A stretch of 64,000 nt of DNA, taken from NCBI RefSeq assembly GCF_017873135.1, contig NZ_JAGGJV010000001.1:124001-188000 (forward strand), written 5' to 3'. Shown piece after piece: positions 8,916 to 17,574 of the stretch. The first letter of the stretch is position 1. Each line of letters begins with the position of its first letter. The position numbers were made by a program, and so were the translations under genes. The stretch comes from Rhizobium herbae (GTDB lineage Bacteria; Pseudomonadota; Alphaproteobacteria; Rhizobiales; Rhizobiaceae). Below the pieces are notes generated by a model. It made no database searches. It worked only from the letters and a program-made list of their open reading frames with translations, and had not been told where the DNA came from.

Positions 8916-10109
8916 TTATCTCTCCACCAGGGCCATCTTGGCGTTGAACCAGTTCATGAACAGCGATGTCGACAGGCTGAGCGTCAGATAGACGATGATC
9001 CAGATACTGACGATTTCGACGGCCTGACCGGTCTGGTTGAGGATGGTTCCGCCGACCGCCACGAGATCGGCGTAGCCGATGGCGATGGCCAGCGACGAGT
9101 TCTTCGTCAGGTTAAGGTACTGGCTGGTCAAAGGCGGGATGATGATCCGCATAGCCTGCGGCACGACGACGAGGCGGGTGGTAAGACCCGGCCGCACGCC
9201 AAGCGCATGCGCGGCCTCCGATTGGCCATGGCTGACACCGCGAATGCCGGCGCGCACGATTTCTGCGATGAAGGATGCCGTATAGAACGACAGGGCGAGG
9301 AACAGCGACAGGAATTCGGGGCCGACAACCGATCCGCCCGTCAGGTTGAACTTGCCGGCGATCGGAACGTCGAAAGAGATCGGTGTGCCGGTGGCAAGCA
9401 AGGTCAGAAGCGGCAGGCCGATCACCAGACCAAGCACGGTCCAAAGTACGGGCAGGCGCTTGCCTGTCTCCATCTGCTTTTTGTTCGCATATCGCGCGAA
9501 GAAAATGCTCGCGATCACCGCAATGACCAAAGCATAAAACGTAAACTGCGCACCGCTTTCGAAAACGGGCCGGGGGAAGGCAAGGCCGCGATTGTTGATA
9601 TACATGTCGAGCGGCAGGGCCAGCGAATCCCGGGGCTGCGGCAAGACCGCGAGAACGCCCGAATACCAGAAGAAGATGACCAGCAGCGGCGGAATGTTGC
9701 GGAAAACCTCGACATAGACCATCGACAGCTTGGCGATCAGCCAGTTTTTCGACAGCCGGCCGATGCCGACCAGGAAGCCGATGATCGTCGCCGTGATGAT
9801 GCCGGTGACCGCGACAAGGATGGTGTTGAGGAAGCCGACCACGAGCGCCCGGCCATAGGTCGAATCACTCGTAAACGCGATCAGCGACTGGCCGACATCG
9901 AAGCCGGCGCGACCGTTCAGAAATCCGTATCCGGAGGCAATGTTGGCGCGCTTGAGATTTTCGATGGTGTTCGTCGTCACCCAGTAGATGAAAAAGACGA
10001 GCAAAAGCAGCGTGATGGCCTGGTAAATGATACCGCGGACCTTGGGATCATTCAGAATCGAGCCGGTCGGCTTGTCCTTGCCGGGCGGAATCGTGGCGTC
10101 AATTGTCAT
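8916..10109 (-). CDS. aapQ: General L-amino acid ABC transporter permease AapQ
   Basis: The 397-aa inner-membrane permease has a membrane span near residues 27-45, a large periplasmic region typical of AapQ, and a C-terminal permease domain with the EAA loop ([22 protein letters not shown]). It pairs with AapM to form the translocation channel for L-amino acids delivered by AapJ. It is separated from aapJ by 96 bp that contain a hairpin, which probably lets the binding protein be made in excess over the permeases. Confidence 0.95.
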   Translation of the reverse strand: MTIDATIPPGKDKPTGSILNDPKVRGIIYQAITLLLLVFFIYWVTTNTIENLKRANIASGYGFLNGRAGFDVGQSLIAFTSDSTYGRALVVGFLNTILVAVTGIITATIIGFLVGIGRLSKNWLIAKLSMVYVEVFRNIPPLLVIFFWYSGVLAVLPQPRDSLALPLDMYINNRGLAFPRPVFESGAQFTFYALVIAVIASIFFARYANKKQMETGKRLPVLWTVLGLVIGLPLLTLLATGTPISFDVPIAGKFNLTGGSVVGPEFLSLFLALSFYTASFIAEIVRAGIRGVSHGQSEAAHALGVRPGLTTRLVVVPQAMRIIIPPLTSQYLNLTKNSSLAIAIGYADLVAVGGTILNQTGQAVEIVSIWIIVYLTLSLSTSLFMNWFNAKMALVER

Positions 10110-10164
10110 TCAGAGCCTCTTATATCCCCGTTCGCCCTGTTTCGAGCGATTCTTATTTTTGGAA

Positions 10165-10190
10165 GAGAAAGCGGCCGTGGCCGCTTTCTC
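10165..10190 (-). promoter_or_regulatory. Intra-operon stem-loop between aapJ and aapQ
   Basis: A 12-bp perfect inverted repeat (GAGAAAGCGGCC) with a 2-base spacer lies in the 96-bp gap downstream of the aapJ stop. It lacks a long U-run, which fits a transcript-stabilising or partly terminating hairpin after a highly expressed binding-protein gene. Confidence 0.7.
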
Positions 10191-10205
10191 CATTGTCAGA
10201 CGGTC

Positions 10206-11231
10206 TTAGCGGACCGGCGGTGCGTACTGGATGCCGCCCTTGCTCCACAGAGCGTTCAGGCCGCGTTCGATCTTCAGCGGGCTGGCGGCGCCGATGTTGC
10301 GGTCGAAGATTTCACCGTAGTTGCCCACGGCCTTGATGATCTTCACTGCCCAATCGTTTTCGAGACCGAGATCGGTGCCGATCTTGGTGTCGGCTTCGAC
10401 ACCGAGGAAGCGCTGGATATCCGGGTTGGTCGACTTCTTCATTTCCTCGACGTTTGCCTGGGTGATGCCGAAGTCTTCGGCGCCGACCAGCGCGTAGTGT
10501 ACCCACGAAACGATGTCGAACCACTGGTCGTCGCCCTGGCGAACGGCAGGTCCAAGCGGCTCCTTGGAAATGATTTCCGGCAGGATGATGTGATCGTCCG
10601 GTGCTGCCAGCGTCAGGCGCAGCGAGTAGAGACCCGACTGGTCGGTCGTGTAGACGTCGCAACGGCCGGCGTCGTAAGCCGCGTTCACTTCCTCGAGCTT
10701 TTCGAACACGACCGGGTTGTACTGAAGGTTGTTGGCCTTGAAGTAGTCGGCAAGGTTCAGTTCGGTCGTCGTGCCGGTCTGGACGCAGACGGCGGCGCCG
10801 GACAGTTCGAGAGCCGACTTCACGTTCAGGCTCTTGCGAACCATGAAGCCCTGGCCGTCATAATAGTTGACGGCGCGGAAGTTGAAGCCGAGCGCGGTGT
10901 CGCGGTTGATCGTCCAGGTCGTGTTACGGGCCAGAACGTCGACTTCGCCGGACTGCAGCGCTGGGAAACGGTCCTTGGCGGAGGTCGGGGTGTATTTCAC
11001 CTTGGTCGCGTCGCCGAAAATGGCGGCGGCAATGGCCTTGCAATAGTCGACGTCGAAGCCGCTCCAGTTGCCCGATGCGTCAGGAGAAGCAAAGCCGGTC
11101 AGGCCCGTGTTGACGCCGCACTGCAGAAAGCCCTTTGCCTTGACGTCGCCAAGTGTCGTCGCCGACGCGGCCTGGGTGCCAATTCCCATGACGGCAGCGC
11201 CGATAAGCGCTGTCAGAATTCTTTTTGCCAT
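10206..11231 (-). CDS. aapJ: General L-amino acid-binding periplasmic protein AapJ
   Basis: The 341-aa precursor has a signal peptide (MAKRILTALIGAAVMGIGTQ, cleaved near ASA) followed by a solute-binding-protein family 3 fold: GFLQCGVNTGLTGF, WSGFDVDYCKAIAAA and LQSGEVDVLARNTTWT. These are the standard ligand-pocket phrases of the polar amino-acid family. The ATG at 11231 is chosen over an upstream start at 11294 because it begins the signal peptide and is preceded by AAAGGTT. It captures L-amino acids in the periplasm and passes them to AapQM-P. It is the first gene of the operon; regulation is likely nitrogen-responsive from family knowledge, but I identified no specific site. Confidence 0.96.
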   Translation of the reverse strand: MAKRILTALIGAAVMGIGTQAASATTLGDVKAKGFLQCGVNTGLTGFASPDASGNWSGFDVDYCKAIAAAIFGDATKVKYTPTSAKDRFPALQSGEVDVLARNTTWTINRDTALGFNFRAVNYYDGQGFMVRKSLNVKSALELSGAAVCVQTGTTTELNLADYFKANNLQYNPVVFEKLEEVNAAYDAGRCDVYTTDQSGLYSLRLTLAAPDDHIILPEIISKEPLGPAVRQGDDQWFDIVSWVHYALVGAEDFGITQANVEEMKKSTNPDIQRFLGVEADTKIGTDLGLENDWAVKIIKAVGNYGEIFDRNIGAASPLKIERGLNALWSKGGIQYAPPVR

Positions 11232-11579
11232 TTTTAGAACCTTTTTCTGTTGTCTTTGTTCTCGTCCCGCACCGCTGCCCTTGGTCAGGCGCAAGGTGCG
11301 GCCCCCGCCACCCTCCTGGCGCGAGTACCGTCTATCTCATGCTCAAAACATCGCAGGGTCAAGACACGTTGCCGATTTTCTGAGCCGCGTTGTGAGAATC
11401 GTCGATTGCGCCGTATGTTTAGGCAATTTTTGACTTCCTGATGCAGTTTTTTGTTTAAAAAACTTCCAGAAACCATGTTTTTGCCATTTGCACCCAGCGT
11501 TGGAACGGAAGTCTCTTGACCCTTTGGACCGGCAGACGGAAAAGTGCGCCGACATGAAATTTTACAAGCGGACCCTCCC
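11232..11579. promoter_or_regulatory. Divergent intergenic region aapJ / metC
   Basis: This 348-bp gap separates two divergent genes and must hold promoters in both directions. It contains A/T-rich runs and a small inverted repeat at 11446-11463 (GTTTTTT, 4-base spacer, AAAAAAC). I could not assign a convincing -35/-10 pair or an NtrC-type site, and no coding sequence is evident. Confidence 0.5.
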
Positions 11580-12770
11580 ATGAATGACAAGAATGACTTC
11601 CTCGCCGGCGCCGGCGTGAACACCCGGCTGTCGCATATCGGCAATTCGCCCGCCGATTTTCATGGCTTCGTCAATCCGCCTGTCGTGCACGCATCCACGG
11701 TCCTGTTTCCCAACGCGAAAGCCATGGAAAACCGGGCGCAGAAATACACCTACGGCACGCGCGGGACGCCGACCACCGACGCGTTGTGCGAGGCGATCGA
11801 TGCGCTGGAAGGCTCTGCGGGCACGATCCTCGTGCCCTCGGGACTGGCGGCCGTCACCGTGCCTTTCCTGGCATTCCTGTCAGCTGGCGATCACGCGCTG
11901 ATCGTCGATTCGGTCTATTTCCCGACCCGGCATTTCTGCGACACGATGCTGAAAAGGCTCGGCGTGACCGTCGAATACTACGATCCGATGATCGGCGCCG
12001 GCATTGAGAGCCTGATCAAGCCGAATACCAAGCTGGTACACACCGAAGCGCCCGGTTCCAACACCTTCGAAATGCAGGATATCAAGGCAATTTCGACCGT
12101 CGCGCACCGCCATGGATGCGTGGTGACGATGGACAATACCTGGGCGACACCGCTCTATTTCAAGCCGCTGGATCATGGCGTCGATGTGTCGATCCATGCC
12201 GCGACCAAATATCCGTCTGGCCATTCCGACATCCTGCTCGGCACGGTGTCGGCCAATGCTGCCCATTGGGAACAGCTCAAGGAAGCCAATATCGCGCTCG
12301 GCATCTGCGGCTCGCCCGATGACAGCTACCAGATCCTGCGCGGCCTGCGCACCATGGGCATCCGGCTCGAACGTCACCAGGAAAGCACGCTCAACATCGC
12401 CCGGTGGCTGGAGGAGCGCGAGGATGTAGCGCGCGTCCTGCACCCAGCTCTCCCGAGCTTTCCGGGCCACGACCTCTGGAAGCGTGATTTCACCGGCTCC
12501 AGCGGCATTTTTTCGTTCGTTCTTAAGGTCGAAAACCAGGAACAGTTCAAGCCGAAGGCGCATGCCTTCCTCGATGCCCTGTCGATTTTCGGGCTCGGCT
12601 GGTCCTGGGGCGGTTTCGAAAGCCTCGCCGTTCACGTCGGCCTTTCCGACCGCAGGATTTGCAAGGCGCCGAGCGAAGGTCCGGTCATCCGGCTGCAGGT
12701 CGGGCTCGAGGACGTGGCCGATCTTCGCAAGGACATTGAAGCCGGTTTTGCGGCTGCAAGCGCCATCTGA
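11580..12770 (+). CDS. metC: Cystathionine beta-lyase, PLP-dependent (MetC)
   Basis: This 396-aa Cys/Met-metabolism PLP enzyme cleaves cystathionine to homocysteine, pyruvate and ammonia. The PLP lysine is K210 in ATKYPSGHSD, the usual trans-sulfuration context; other family markers are KYTYGTRGTPT, VPSGLAAVT and TMDNTWATP. The length matches the family (about 390-400 aa). The ATG at 11580 begins MNDKNDFLAG and fits homologue starts as I remember them; a longer open frame begins at 11544. Its stop lies three bases from the stop of the convergent monooxygenase. A broader cystathionine gamma-synthase or sulfhydrylase role cannot be excluded from sequence alone. Confidence 0.9.
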   Translation: MNDKNDFLAGAGVNTRLSHIGNSPADFHGFVNPPVVHASTVLFPNAKAMENRAQKYTYGTRGTPTTDALCEAIDALEGSAGTILVPSGLAAVTVPFLAFLSAGDHALIVDSVYFPTRHFCDTMLKRLGVTVEYYDPMIGAGIESLIKPNTKLVHTEAPGSNTFEMQDIKAISTVAHRHGCVVTMDNTWATPLYFKPLDHGVDVSIHAATKYPSGHSDILLGTVSANAAHWEQLKEANIALGICGSPDDSYQILRGLRTMGIRLERHQESTLNIARWLEEREDVARVLHPALPSFPGHDLWKRDFTGSSGIFSFVLKVENQEQFKPKAHAFLDALSIFGLGWSWGGFESLAVHVGLSDRRICKAPSEGPVIRLQVGLEDVADLRKDIEAGFAAASAI

Positions 12771-12773
12771 CGT

Positions 12774-13934
12774 TCAATCGCGCGGCTCGTATCCGTAGAG
12801 CCAGTCGAAATCGGCGGCAAGGCTTTCCGGCCGCCGCATGGATAGAACCAGATCACGCCCGATCCGCACCGGGCCGCGGGCGTGATAGGCGAATCGGTTG
12901 AAGGCACCGCGGGAGCGCACACGAGCGACCCGGCTTTTCCTGTGATCGACAAAGGCGGATAGGGACTGGCCTCTCGCAACGAAGGATGCGAGTTCGAAGG
13001 CATCCTCGATTGCCATGGCCGCGCCCTGGGCTGCAAACGGCATCATCGCATGGGCGGCGTCACCGATCAGGGCAATCTCTTCGCCCCGATGCCAGGCACC
13101 GTCGCTGACCTCATAAAGTGGCCAGACAGTCGGCTCGGCCGCATGCCGCAGCATCTCGACAATCTGGGGATGCCAGCCGGGAAAGGCGTCAAGCAGCCGC
13201 TTTCGCACGTCTTCCGCGGGCAGGGTGCGGTCCCATGCTTCGCCGGGATTACGGCCTGCGGTGATGGCCACCACGTTGAAACTGCGCGTTTGCGGCAAGG
13301 GGTAGGCAACGAGGTGGGAGCCGTTGCCCAGAAATGCCGCGACTTTCGTTGCATCGAAAATAGCCGGAGCACCTGCCTCACCGAGCGTAAACCGCCAGGC
13401 GACGTTGCCGGAAAATGCCGCATTTCCAGCCTTTTCTATCCGGTTTCTGATCTTCGACCAGACACCGTCGGCACCGACCAGCAGGCGTGGCCGCGTGCCC
13501 ACGATCTCAGCGATGGAGTTTTGCGCGGGATCATCGACGTCGCATCCCAGATGAAGACGGCACAGCGGATTGGCGTCCACGGCATCAAGCAGGACTTTCT
13601 GGAGATCGGCCCTGCGGAGAACGCCATAGGGCGATGTCCAGCGGTGCCGCGCGAACGACCCCGATGGGACGGAGGCAACCGTTCGCAGCGATGTTCCGCT
13701 GACGAGATTGATCGCTTCCGGTTCGCTCCACACCTGTTCCAGCCGGGGGAGCAGGTCCAGCCGCGCCAGTATCCGCGTGGCATTGGGGGACAGTTGCAGC
13801 CCGGCGCCGGCCTCGCTCAGGACGGACGCCTGTTCGAGGATTTCGGCGGGAATGCCCTTGCGGGCAAAACAAAGGGCAGCCGTCAGTCCGGCAATGCCGG
13901 CCCCGACGATTGCAACGGGCTCGCGCCGGTTCAT
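12774..13934 (-). CDS. FAD-dependent monooxygenase, salicylate hydroxylase/UbiH-like
   Basis: The 386-aa flavoprotein has the three class A monooxygenase signatures: the dinucleotide fold GAGIAG (11-16), the DG motif GADGVWSKIR (154-163) and the GD motif GDAAHAMMPF (291-300) that binds FAD ribityl. This class hydroxylates aromatic or isoprenoid quinone substrates using NAD(P)H and oxygen. The substrate cannot be read from the sequence; homologues are often labelled salicylate hydroxylase or 3-hydroxybenzoate 6-hydroxylase. The gene follows the small zinc-finger gene by 18 bp on the same strand and is convergent with metC. Confidence 0.85.
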   Translation of the reverse strand: MNRREPVAIVGAGIAGLTAALCFARKGIPAEILEQASVLSEAGAGLQLSPNATRILARLDLLPRLEQVWSEPEAINLVSGTSLRTVASVPSGSFARHRWTSPYGVLRRADLQKVLLDAVDANPLCRLHLGCDVDDPAQNSIAEIVGTRPRLLVGADGVWSKIRNRIEKAGNAAFSGNVAWRFTLGEAGAPAIFDATKVAAFLGNGSHLVAYPLPQTRSFNVVAITAGRNPGEAWDRTLPAEDVRKRLLDAFPGWHPQIVEMLRHAAEPTVWPLYEVSDGAWHRGEEIALIGDAAHAMMPFAAQGAAMAIEDAFELASFVARGQSLSAFVDHRKSRVARVRSRGAFNRFAYHARGPVRIGRDLVLSMRRPESLAADFDWLYGYEPRD

Positions 13935-13952
13935 GTTGGGAGCATTTGCCGC

Positions 13953-14198
13953 TCAGGCCGCCTTCGCATTGAAGGTGCAGCCGTCCGGCACCGTCTGGTC
14001 CGCATGGAGCTTGGCATTATAGCGGTAAAGCGTAGAGCAGTAGGAACAGACTTTTTCGTTGTCGTCGCCCATGTCGATATAGATGTGCGGATGGTCGTAG
14101 GGCACGGAGGCGCCGGTGCACATGAATTCCTTGACGCCGATTTCGATCACCGCGTGGCCGCCGTCGTTCTGAAAATGAGGGATACCGTGCCCGGCCAT
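13953..14198 (-). CDS. Small zinc-finger (CHCC) domain protein
   Basis: The 81-aa product ends with the zf-CHCC pattern found in the mitochondrial complex I subunit NDUFS6: GVKEFMCTG (C27), a His in PYDHPHIYIDMG (H36/H38) and C51-SY-C54 followed by TLYRY. The start at 14198 (MAGHGIPHFQ) has CGGAGC upstream and matches the short length of bacterial family members. A longer frame through this stretch reaches 14846, but its upstream part is the antisense shadow of the hydrolase gene. The family is widespread in alphaproteobacteria; an association with NADH dehydrogenase is plausible but unproven. It precedes the monooxygenase in a likely two-gene unit. Confidence 0.85.
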   Translation of the reverse strand: MAGHGIPHFQNDGGHAVIEIGVKEFMCTGASVPYDHPHIYIDMGDDNEKVCSYCSTLYRYNAKLHADQTVPDGCTFNAKAA

Positions 14199-14363
14199 GT
14201 CATGCTCCGTCGTCTGGAAGGATAGTCGAATTCGGCGGCACCATAGAAAGCTTTGCGCAAAAAGTGTAGCGGCAAAGATGACGCGGCTGCGGCTTTTTTG
14301 GCGACCCGGGGTTTTCGCCGCAGCGCCCGTGTCATAGGTTCGCCGAAAAACAGGACGCCTGCG

Positions 14364-15149
14364 ATGGATTTGAACCCGCCCGCCTTTTCGACCTTCACCC
14401 ATGACGGCCTCTCGATCGCCTATTTCGACGAGGGTGATCCGTCCGGCGATCCCATCCTTTTGATCCACGGTTTTGCATCCAGTGCCAATGTCAACTGGGT
14501 CTATCCGGGCTGGTTGAAGACTTTGGGTGACGCGGGATACCGGGTGATCGCGCTCGACAATCGCGGCCACGGCGCCAGCGACAAGCCACACGATCCATCG
14601 GTCTATCATCCGTCGGCCATGGCAGGCGATGCCGTAGCACTTCTGGATCATCTCGGCATCGCCGAGACGCATGTGATGGGCTATTCCATGGGCGCGCGCA
14701 TTTCCACCTTCCTGACACTGGCGCATCCGCACCGCGTCCGCTCTCTCATCCTTGGCGGGCTTGGCATCGGCATGGTGACCGGCGTCGGCGACTGGGATCC
14801 GATCGCGGATGCGCTCAACGCGCCGTCTCTCGATGTGGTGACCCATGAGCGGGGCCGGATGTTTCGCGCCTTTGCCGACCAGACGAAAAGCGACCGTAAG
14901 GCGCTTGCCGCCTGCATCTCCACCTCGCGCGACCTGCTATCGGTCGAGGATATGGGCCGGATCGACGTGCCGGTGCTGATCGCCGTCGGCACCAAGGACG
15001 ACATCGCGGGTTCGCCGCAGGAGCTGGCCGCTCTCGTTCCCGACGCCGTGGCGTTGGATATTCCCGGTCGCGATCACATGCTTGCCGTCGGCGACCGGGT
15101 CTTCAAGAAGGCCGCGCTTGAGTTTTTGGCCAGGGTAGGGCAAGCGTGA
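14364..15149 (+). CDS. Alpha/beta hydrolase
   Basis: The 261-aa hydrolase has the oxyanion-strand motif LLIHGFASS, the LDNRGHGASDKP loop, the nucleophile elbow GYSMG (Ser108), an acid in GTKDDIAG (Asp212 or Asp213) and His238 in GRDHM. The catalytic triad is complete. The ATG at 14364 (MDLNPPAFST) is preferred to the longer frame from 14253, whose extra residues are unlike a protein N-terminus and overlap the divergent promoter region. The substrate is unknown; esterase or C-C hydrolase activities are possible. It lies 102 bp upstream of cysE on the same strand. Confidence 0.85.
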   Translation: MDLNPPAFSTFTHDGLSIAYFDEGDPSGDPILLIHGFASSANVNWVYPGWLKTLGDAGYRVIALDNRGHGASDKPHDPSVYHPSAMAGDAVALLDHLGIAETHVMGYSMGARISTFLTLAHPHRVRSLILGGLGIGMVTGVGDWDPIADALNAPSLDVVTHERGRMFRAFADQTKSDRKALAACISTSRDLLSVEDMGRIDVPVLIAVGTKDDIAGSPQELAALVPDAVALDIPGRDHMLAVGDRVFKKAALEFLARVGQA

Positions 15150-15251
15150 GGCCCGTTAGGGGTTTTGGGCTTCATTTTCCGCGCGGCCATTTATATCCGG
15201 CGCGATTTGGCCTATATCTGTTCGACCGACAGACGACGAAGGAGAGTGGCG

Positions 15252-16079
15252 ATGGTCGCCAGGACTGACATACGCCCGACCGAGACCGTGAAGATCATGG
15301 ATCCGATCTGGGACAGTCTGCAGGAAGAGGCGCGGGTCGCTGCCCAGCAGGATCCCTTGCTTGCGGCCTTCCTCTATTCCACCATCATCAACCAGCACTC
15401 GCTGGAAGACAGCGTCATCTACCGGATTTGCGAGCGGCTCGACCATCCGGACCTGCAGGCCAATCTGCTGCGCCAGACTTTTGCCGAAATGCTGGAAGAC
15501 TGGCCGGAATGGGGCAGCATCCTGCGCGTCGATATCCAGGCCGTCTATGATCGTGATCCGGCCTGCACCCGTTTCCTCGAGGCGATCCTCTATTTCAAGG
15601 GTTTCCATGCGATCCAGACCCATCGGCTGGCGCATTGGCTGATCAATCGCGGACGCCGCGATTTCGCCCTCTATCTCCAGAGCCGGTCCTCGTCGGTTTT
15701 CCAGACGGACATCAATCCGGCGGCGCGCATCGGCAAGGGCATCTTCCTCGACCATGCTACGGGGCTTGTGGTCGGCGAAACCGCGGTTGTCGGCGACAAC
15801 GTCTCCATCCTGCATGGCGTGACGCTCGGCGGAACCGGCAAGGAGGGCAGCGACCGCCATCCGAAGATCGGCAACGGTGTGCTGATCGGCGCCGGCGCGA
15901 AGATCCTCGGCAACATCCATATCGGCAATTGCTCCCGTGTCGCCGCAGGCTCCGTCGTGCTCAAGGAAGTTCCGCCGAAGACCACTGTCGCTGGCGTTCC
16001 GGCCCGTGTCGTCGGTGAAGCCGGCTGCTCGGAGCCGTCGCGGTCGATGGACCAGCTGCTGGTTTCCTTCGAGATCTGA
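15252..16079 (+). CDS. cysE: Serine O-acetyltransferase
   Basis: This 275-aa enzyme transfers acetyl from acetyl-CoA to L-serine, the first step of cysteine synthesis in the cytoplasm. The N-terminal helical domain (about 15-140, LAAFLYSTIINQHSLEDSV) is followed by a left-handed beta-helix of hexapeptide repeats (about 165-250) with the catalytic signature DHATGLVVGE and HGVTLGGTGKE. The ATG at 15252 is preceded by GGAGAG; an earlier in-frame start at 15165 is less likely. The C-terminal tail ends in SFEI, and such tails insert into CysK in the cysteine synthase complex. Confidence 0.96.
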   Translation: MVARTDIRPTETVKIMDPIWDSLQEEARVAAQQDPLLAAFLYSTIINQHSLEDSVIYRICERLDHPDLQANLLRQTFAEMLEDWPEWGSILRVDIQAVYDRDPACTRFLEAILYFKGFHAIQTHRLAHWLINRGRRDFALYLQSRSSSVFQTDINPAARIGKGIFLDHATGLVVGETAVVGDNVSILHGVTLGGTGKEGSDRHPKIGNGVLIGAGAKILGNIHIGNCSRVAAGSVVLKEVPPKTTVAGVPARVVGEAGCSEPSRSMDQLLVSFEI

Positions 16080-16176
16080 CCCAGCGTTTTGTCGGTTGTC
16101 CGCCTTGCCGGGGGTTTACACCGCTTGAGGCACTGTGCGAAAAGCGGCGCAAATCAAACCGCCATGGAGAAAAGAC

Positions 16177-16380
16177 TTGAAGCCCGAAGAAATCAAAAAG
16201 CTCGAAGCCTATTTCAAGCGCACTTTCAACCAGTCGATGGTCATCAAGGCGCGGCCGAAGAAGGACGAATCCGCCGAGGTCTACCTGGGCGACGAGTTTC
16301 TGGGCGTTGTCTTCCGTGACGAGGAGGACGGTGAGCTGTCCTACAACTTCTCCATGGCCATCCTCGATATCGACCTCTGA
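16177..16380 (+). CDS. DUF3126 family protein (TTG start)
   Basis: This small, charged 67-aa protein begins (L/M)KPEEIKKLEAYFKRTFN and ends YNFSMAILDIDL, the whole-length pattern of the alphaproteobacterial DUF3126 family. I choose the TTG at 16177 because GGAGAAA lies about five bases upstream and homologues begin at this point; an in-frame start at 16135 would add 14 non-conserved residues. The function is unknown. It lies 97 bp downstream of cysE and is followed by its own terminator. Confidence 0.8.
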   Translation: MKPEEIKKLEAYFKRTFNQSMVIKARPKKDESAEVYLGDEFLGVVFRDEEDGELSYNFSMAILDIDL

Positions 16381-16410
16381 GTGCCATTTTTAGTTGAACG
16401 CGTAAATTTG

Positions 16411-16441
16411 ACCCGGCCCTGACATTCAGGCCGGGTTTTTG
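16411..16441 (+). terminator. Rho-independent terminator after DUF3126 gene
   Basis: An 8-bp stem (ACCCGGCC / GGCCGGGT) with a 10-base loop is followed by TTTTT. It closes the cysE-DUF3126 transcript. Confidence 0.85.
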
Positions 16442-16526
16442 ATAAAATCATACTTTTTGTTTATTTTTTCGCGGAAATCGGTCCGATTTCGTGGTTTTTC
16501 ATCAAGCTGTTGCAATGACAGTGTTT

Positions 16527-16569
16527 TATTGCATTGCACGTATACATTGACTTTATTGTGCAGTGCACA
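16527..16569 (+). promoter_or_regulatory. Repeated TGCA sites upstream of phasin, candidate PhaR operator
   Basis: TATTGCATTGCAC (16527-16539) and TATTGTGCAGTGCAC (16554-16568) are near-repeats 27 bp apart, and the second contains the palindrome TGTGCAGTGCACA. They lie 43-85 bp before the phasin start. TGCA-rich sites are the kind bound by the polyhydroxybutyrate-responsive repressor PhaR; assignment to PhaR is inference. Confidence 0.55.
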
Positions 16570-16610
16570 TAAGTTGTTGTCATCGCGAGCCATCAAAAAG
16601 GAGCAGTCTG

Positions 16611-16964
16611 ATGTTCAATTTCGAAGATGCGAATAAGAAGAGCAAGGAAACGATGGACACGATGTTGAAAAGCTATGCGTCACTGACGAAGGCTTTTCAG
16701 GCGATCGCCACCGAAGCCGCCGACTATTCCAAGAAGGCCTTTGAAGACAGCGTTGCCCACATCGAGAAGATCACCACCGTCAAGAGCGTCGAAGCCGCTT
16801 TCGAGTTGCAGACCGGCTTTGTGAAATCCGCGTATGAAGGCTATGTCGCCGAAGCCACGAAGATCGGCGAAATGTATGCCGACCTCGCCAAGGACGCCTA
16901 CAAGCCTTACGAAGCGCCGGTTGCCAAGGCGACCGCCGCCGTCAAGGCCGCTGCCGCCGCTTAA
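16611..16964 (+). CDS. Phasin family protein
   Basis: The 117-aa protein is Ala/Lys/Glu-rich and almost entirely amphipathic helix (FQAIATEAADYSKKAFEDSV, VEAAFELQTGFVKSAYEGYV), ending in an Ala-rich tail. This is the phasin_2 pattern of proteins that coat polyhydroxyalkanoate granules. The ATG at 16611 has AAGGAG upstream; a longer frame from 16563 is not preferred. It is a stand-alone gene with a repeated operator-like element before it and a strong terminator after it, as expected for a highly expressed granule protein. Confidence 0.9.
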   Translation: MFNFEDANKKSKETMDTMLKSYASLTKAFQAIATEAADYSKKAFEDSVAHIEKITTVKSVEAAFELQTGFVKSAYEGYVAEATKIGEMYADLAKDAYKPYEAPVAKATAAVKAAAAA

Positions 16965-16988
16965 GGCTACCCCACAATTTGAACGCTG

Positions 16989-17022
16989 AAAAACCGGCCG
17001 CGCATTCCGCGGCCGGTTTTTT
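16989..17022 (+). terminator. Rho-independent terminator after phasin gene
   Basis: A 14-bp perfect inverted repeat (AAAAACCGGCCGCG / CGCGGCCGGTTTTT) with a 5-base loop ends in a T run directly after the phasin gene. Confidence 0.9.
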
Positions 17023-17211
17023 GCTGTCTGCGTGGTATATTGGTGATCGGCTCCCCAAGAAAGTTGATCAATCTTGTGCCTCATGACGCAAATATGATTG
17101 CAGTGCGGCAGAACAGCCTTAAAATCCGAAAAAGAACCACTAGATTATGTTTCACGAACAGGTCGCAAACATCTCCCAAGCATTTGCGACTGGACAAGGG
17201 AATGAAGTAGA

Positions 17212-17565
17212 ATGATCGCCATGCCGGTCCGGATGCAAAAAGACAGCGACGGGGATGGGGGCAATGCCAACCGCGGCACGTCCGTCATAACTCGGACAAA
17301 GCCGAAGACCAAGAAGCCGAGCCTGTATCGCGTCCTGCTTCTGAACGACGACTACACGCCGATGGAATTCGTGATCCACATTCTGGAGCGTTTCTTCCAG
17401 AAGGATCGCGAAGCGGCAACTCTGATCATGCTGCACGTTCACAATCACGGCGTGGGTGAATGCGGTGTTTTCACCTACGAAGTTGCCGAAACCAAAGTGA
17501 CGCAGGTGATGGATTTCGCCCGCGAGCATCAGCACCCGCTGCAATGCGTCATGGAAAAGAAATGA
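17212..17565 (+). CDS. clpS: ATP-dependent Clp protease adaptor ClpS
   Basis: The 117-aa adaptor delivers N-degron substrates to ClpA. After a flexible Gly/Asn/Lys-rich N-terminal extension (1-35), the core carries [21 protein letters not shown], the N-end-rule residue pocket, and [20 protein letters not shown]. It ends 9 bp before clpA, as in most clpS-clpA pairs. Rhizobia usually carry a second ClpS elsewhere; being next to clpA suggests this is the canonical copy. Confidence 0.95.
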   Translation: MIAMPVRMQKDSDGDGGNANRGTSVITRTKPKTKKPSLYRVLLLNDDYTPMEFVIHILERFFQKDREAATLIMLHVHNHGVGECGVFTYEVAETKVTQVMDFAREHQHPLQCVMEKK

Positions 17566-17574
17566 GGAACTGAC

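Noticed and set aside
8904-11237. 777-codon open frame on the plus strand over aapQ-aapJ
   Set aside because: Antisense shadow of two clearly recognised genes, with low-complexity Arg/Asp/Gln composition.
13953-14846. 297-residue version of the zinc-finger protein
   Set aside because: Only the last 81 residues match the zf-CHCC family; the rest is antisense to the alpha/beta hydrolase.
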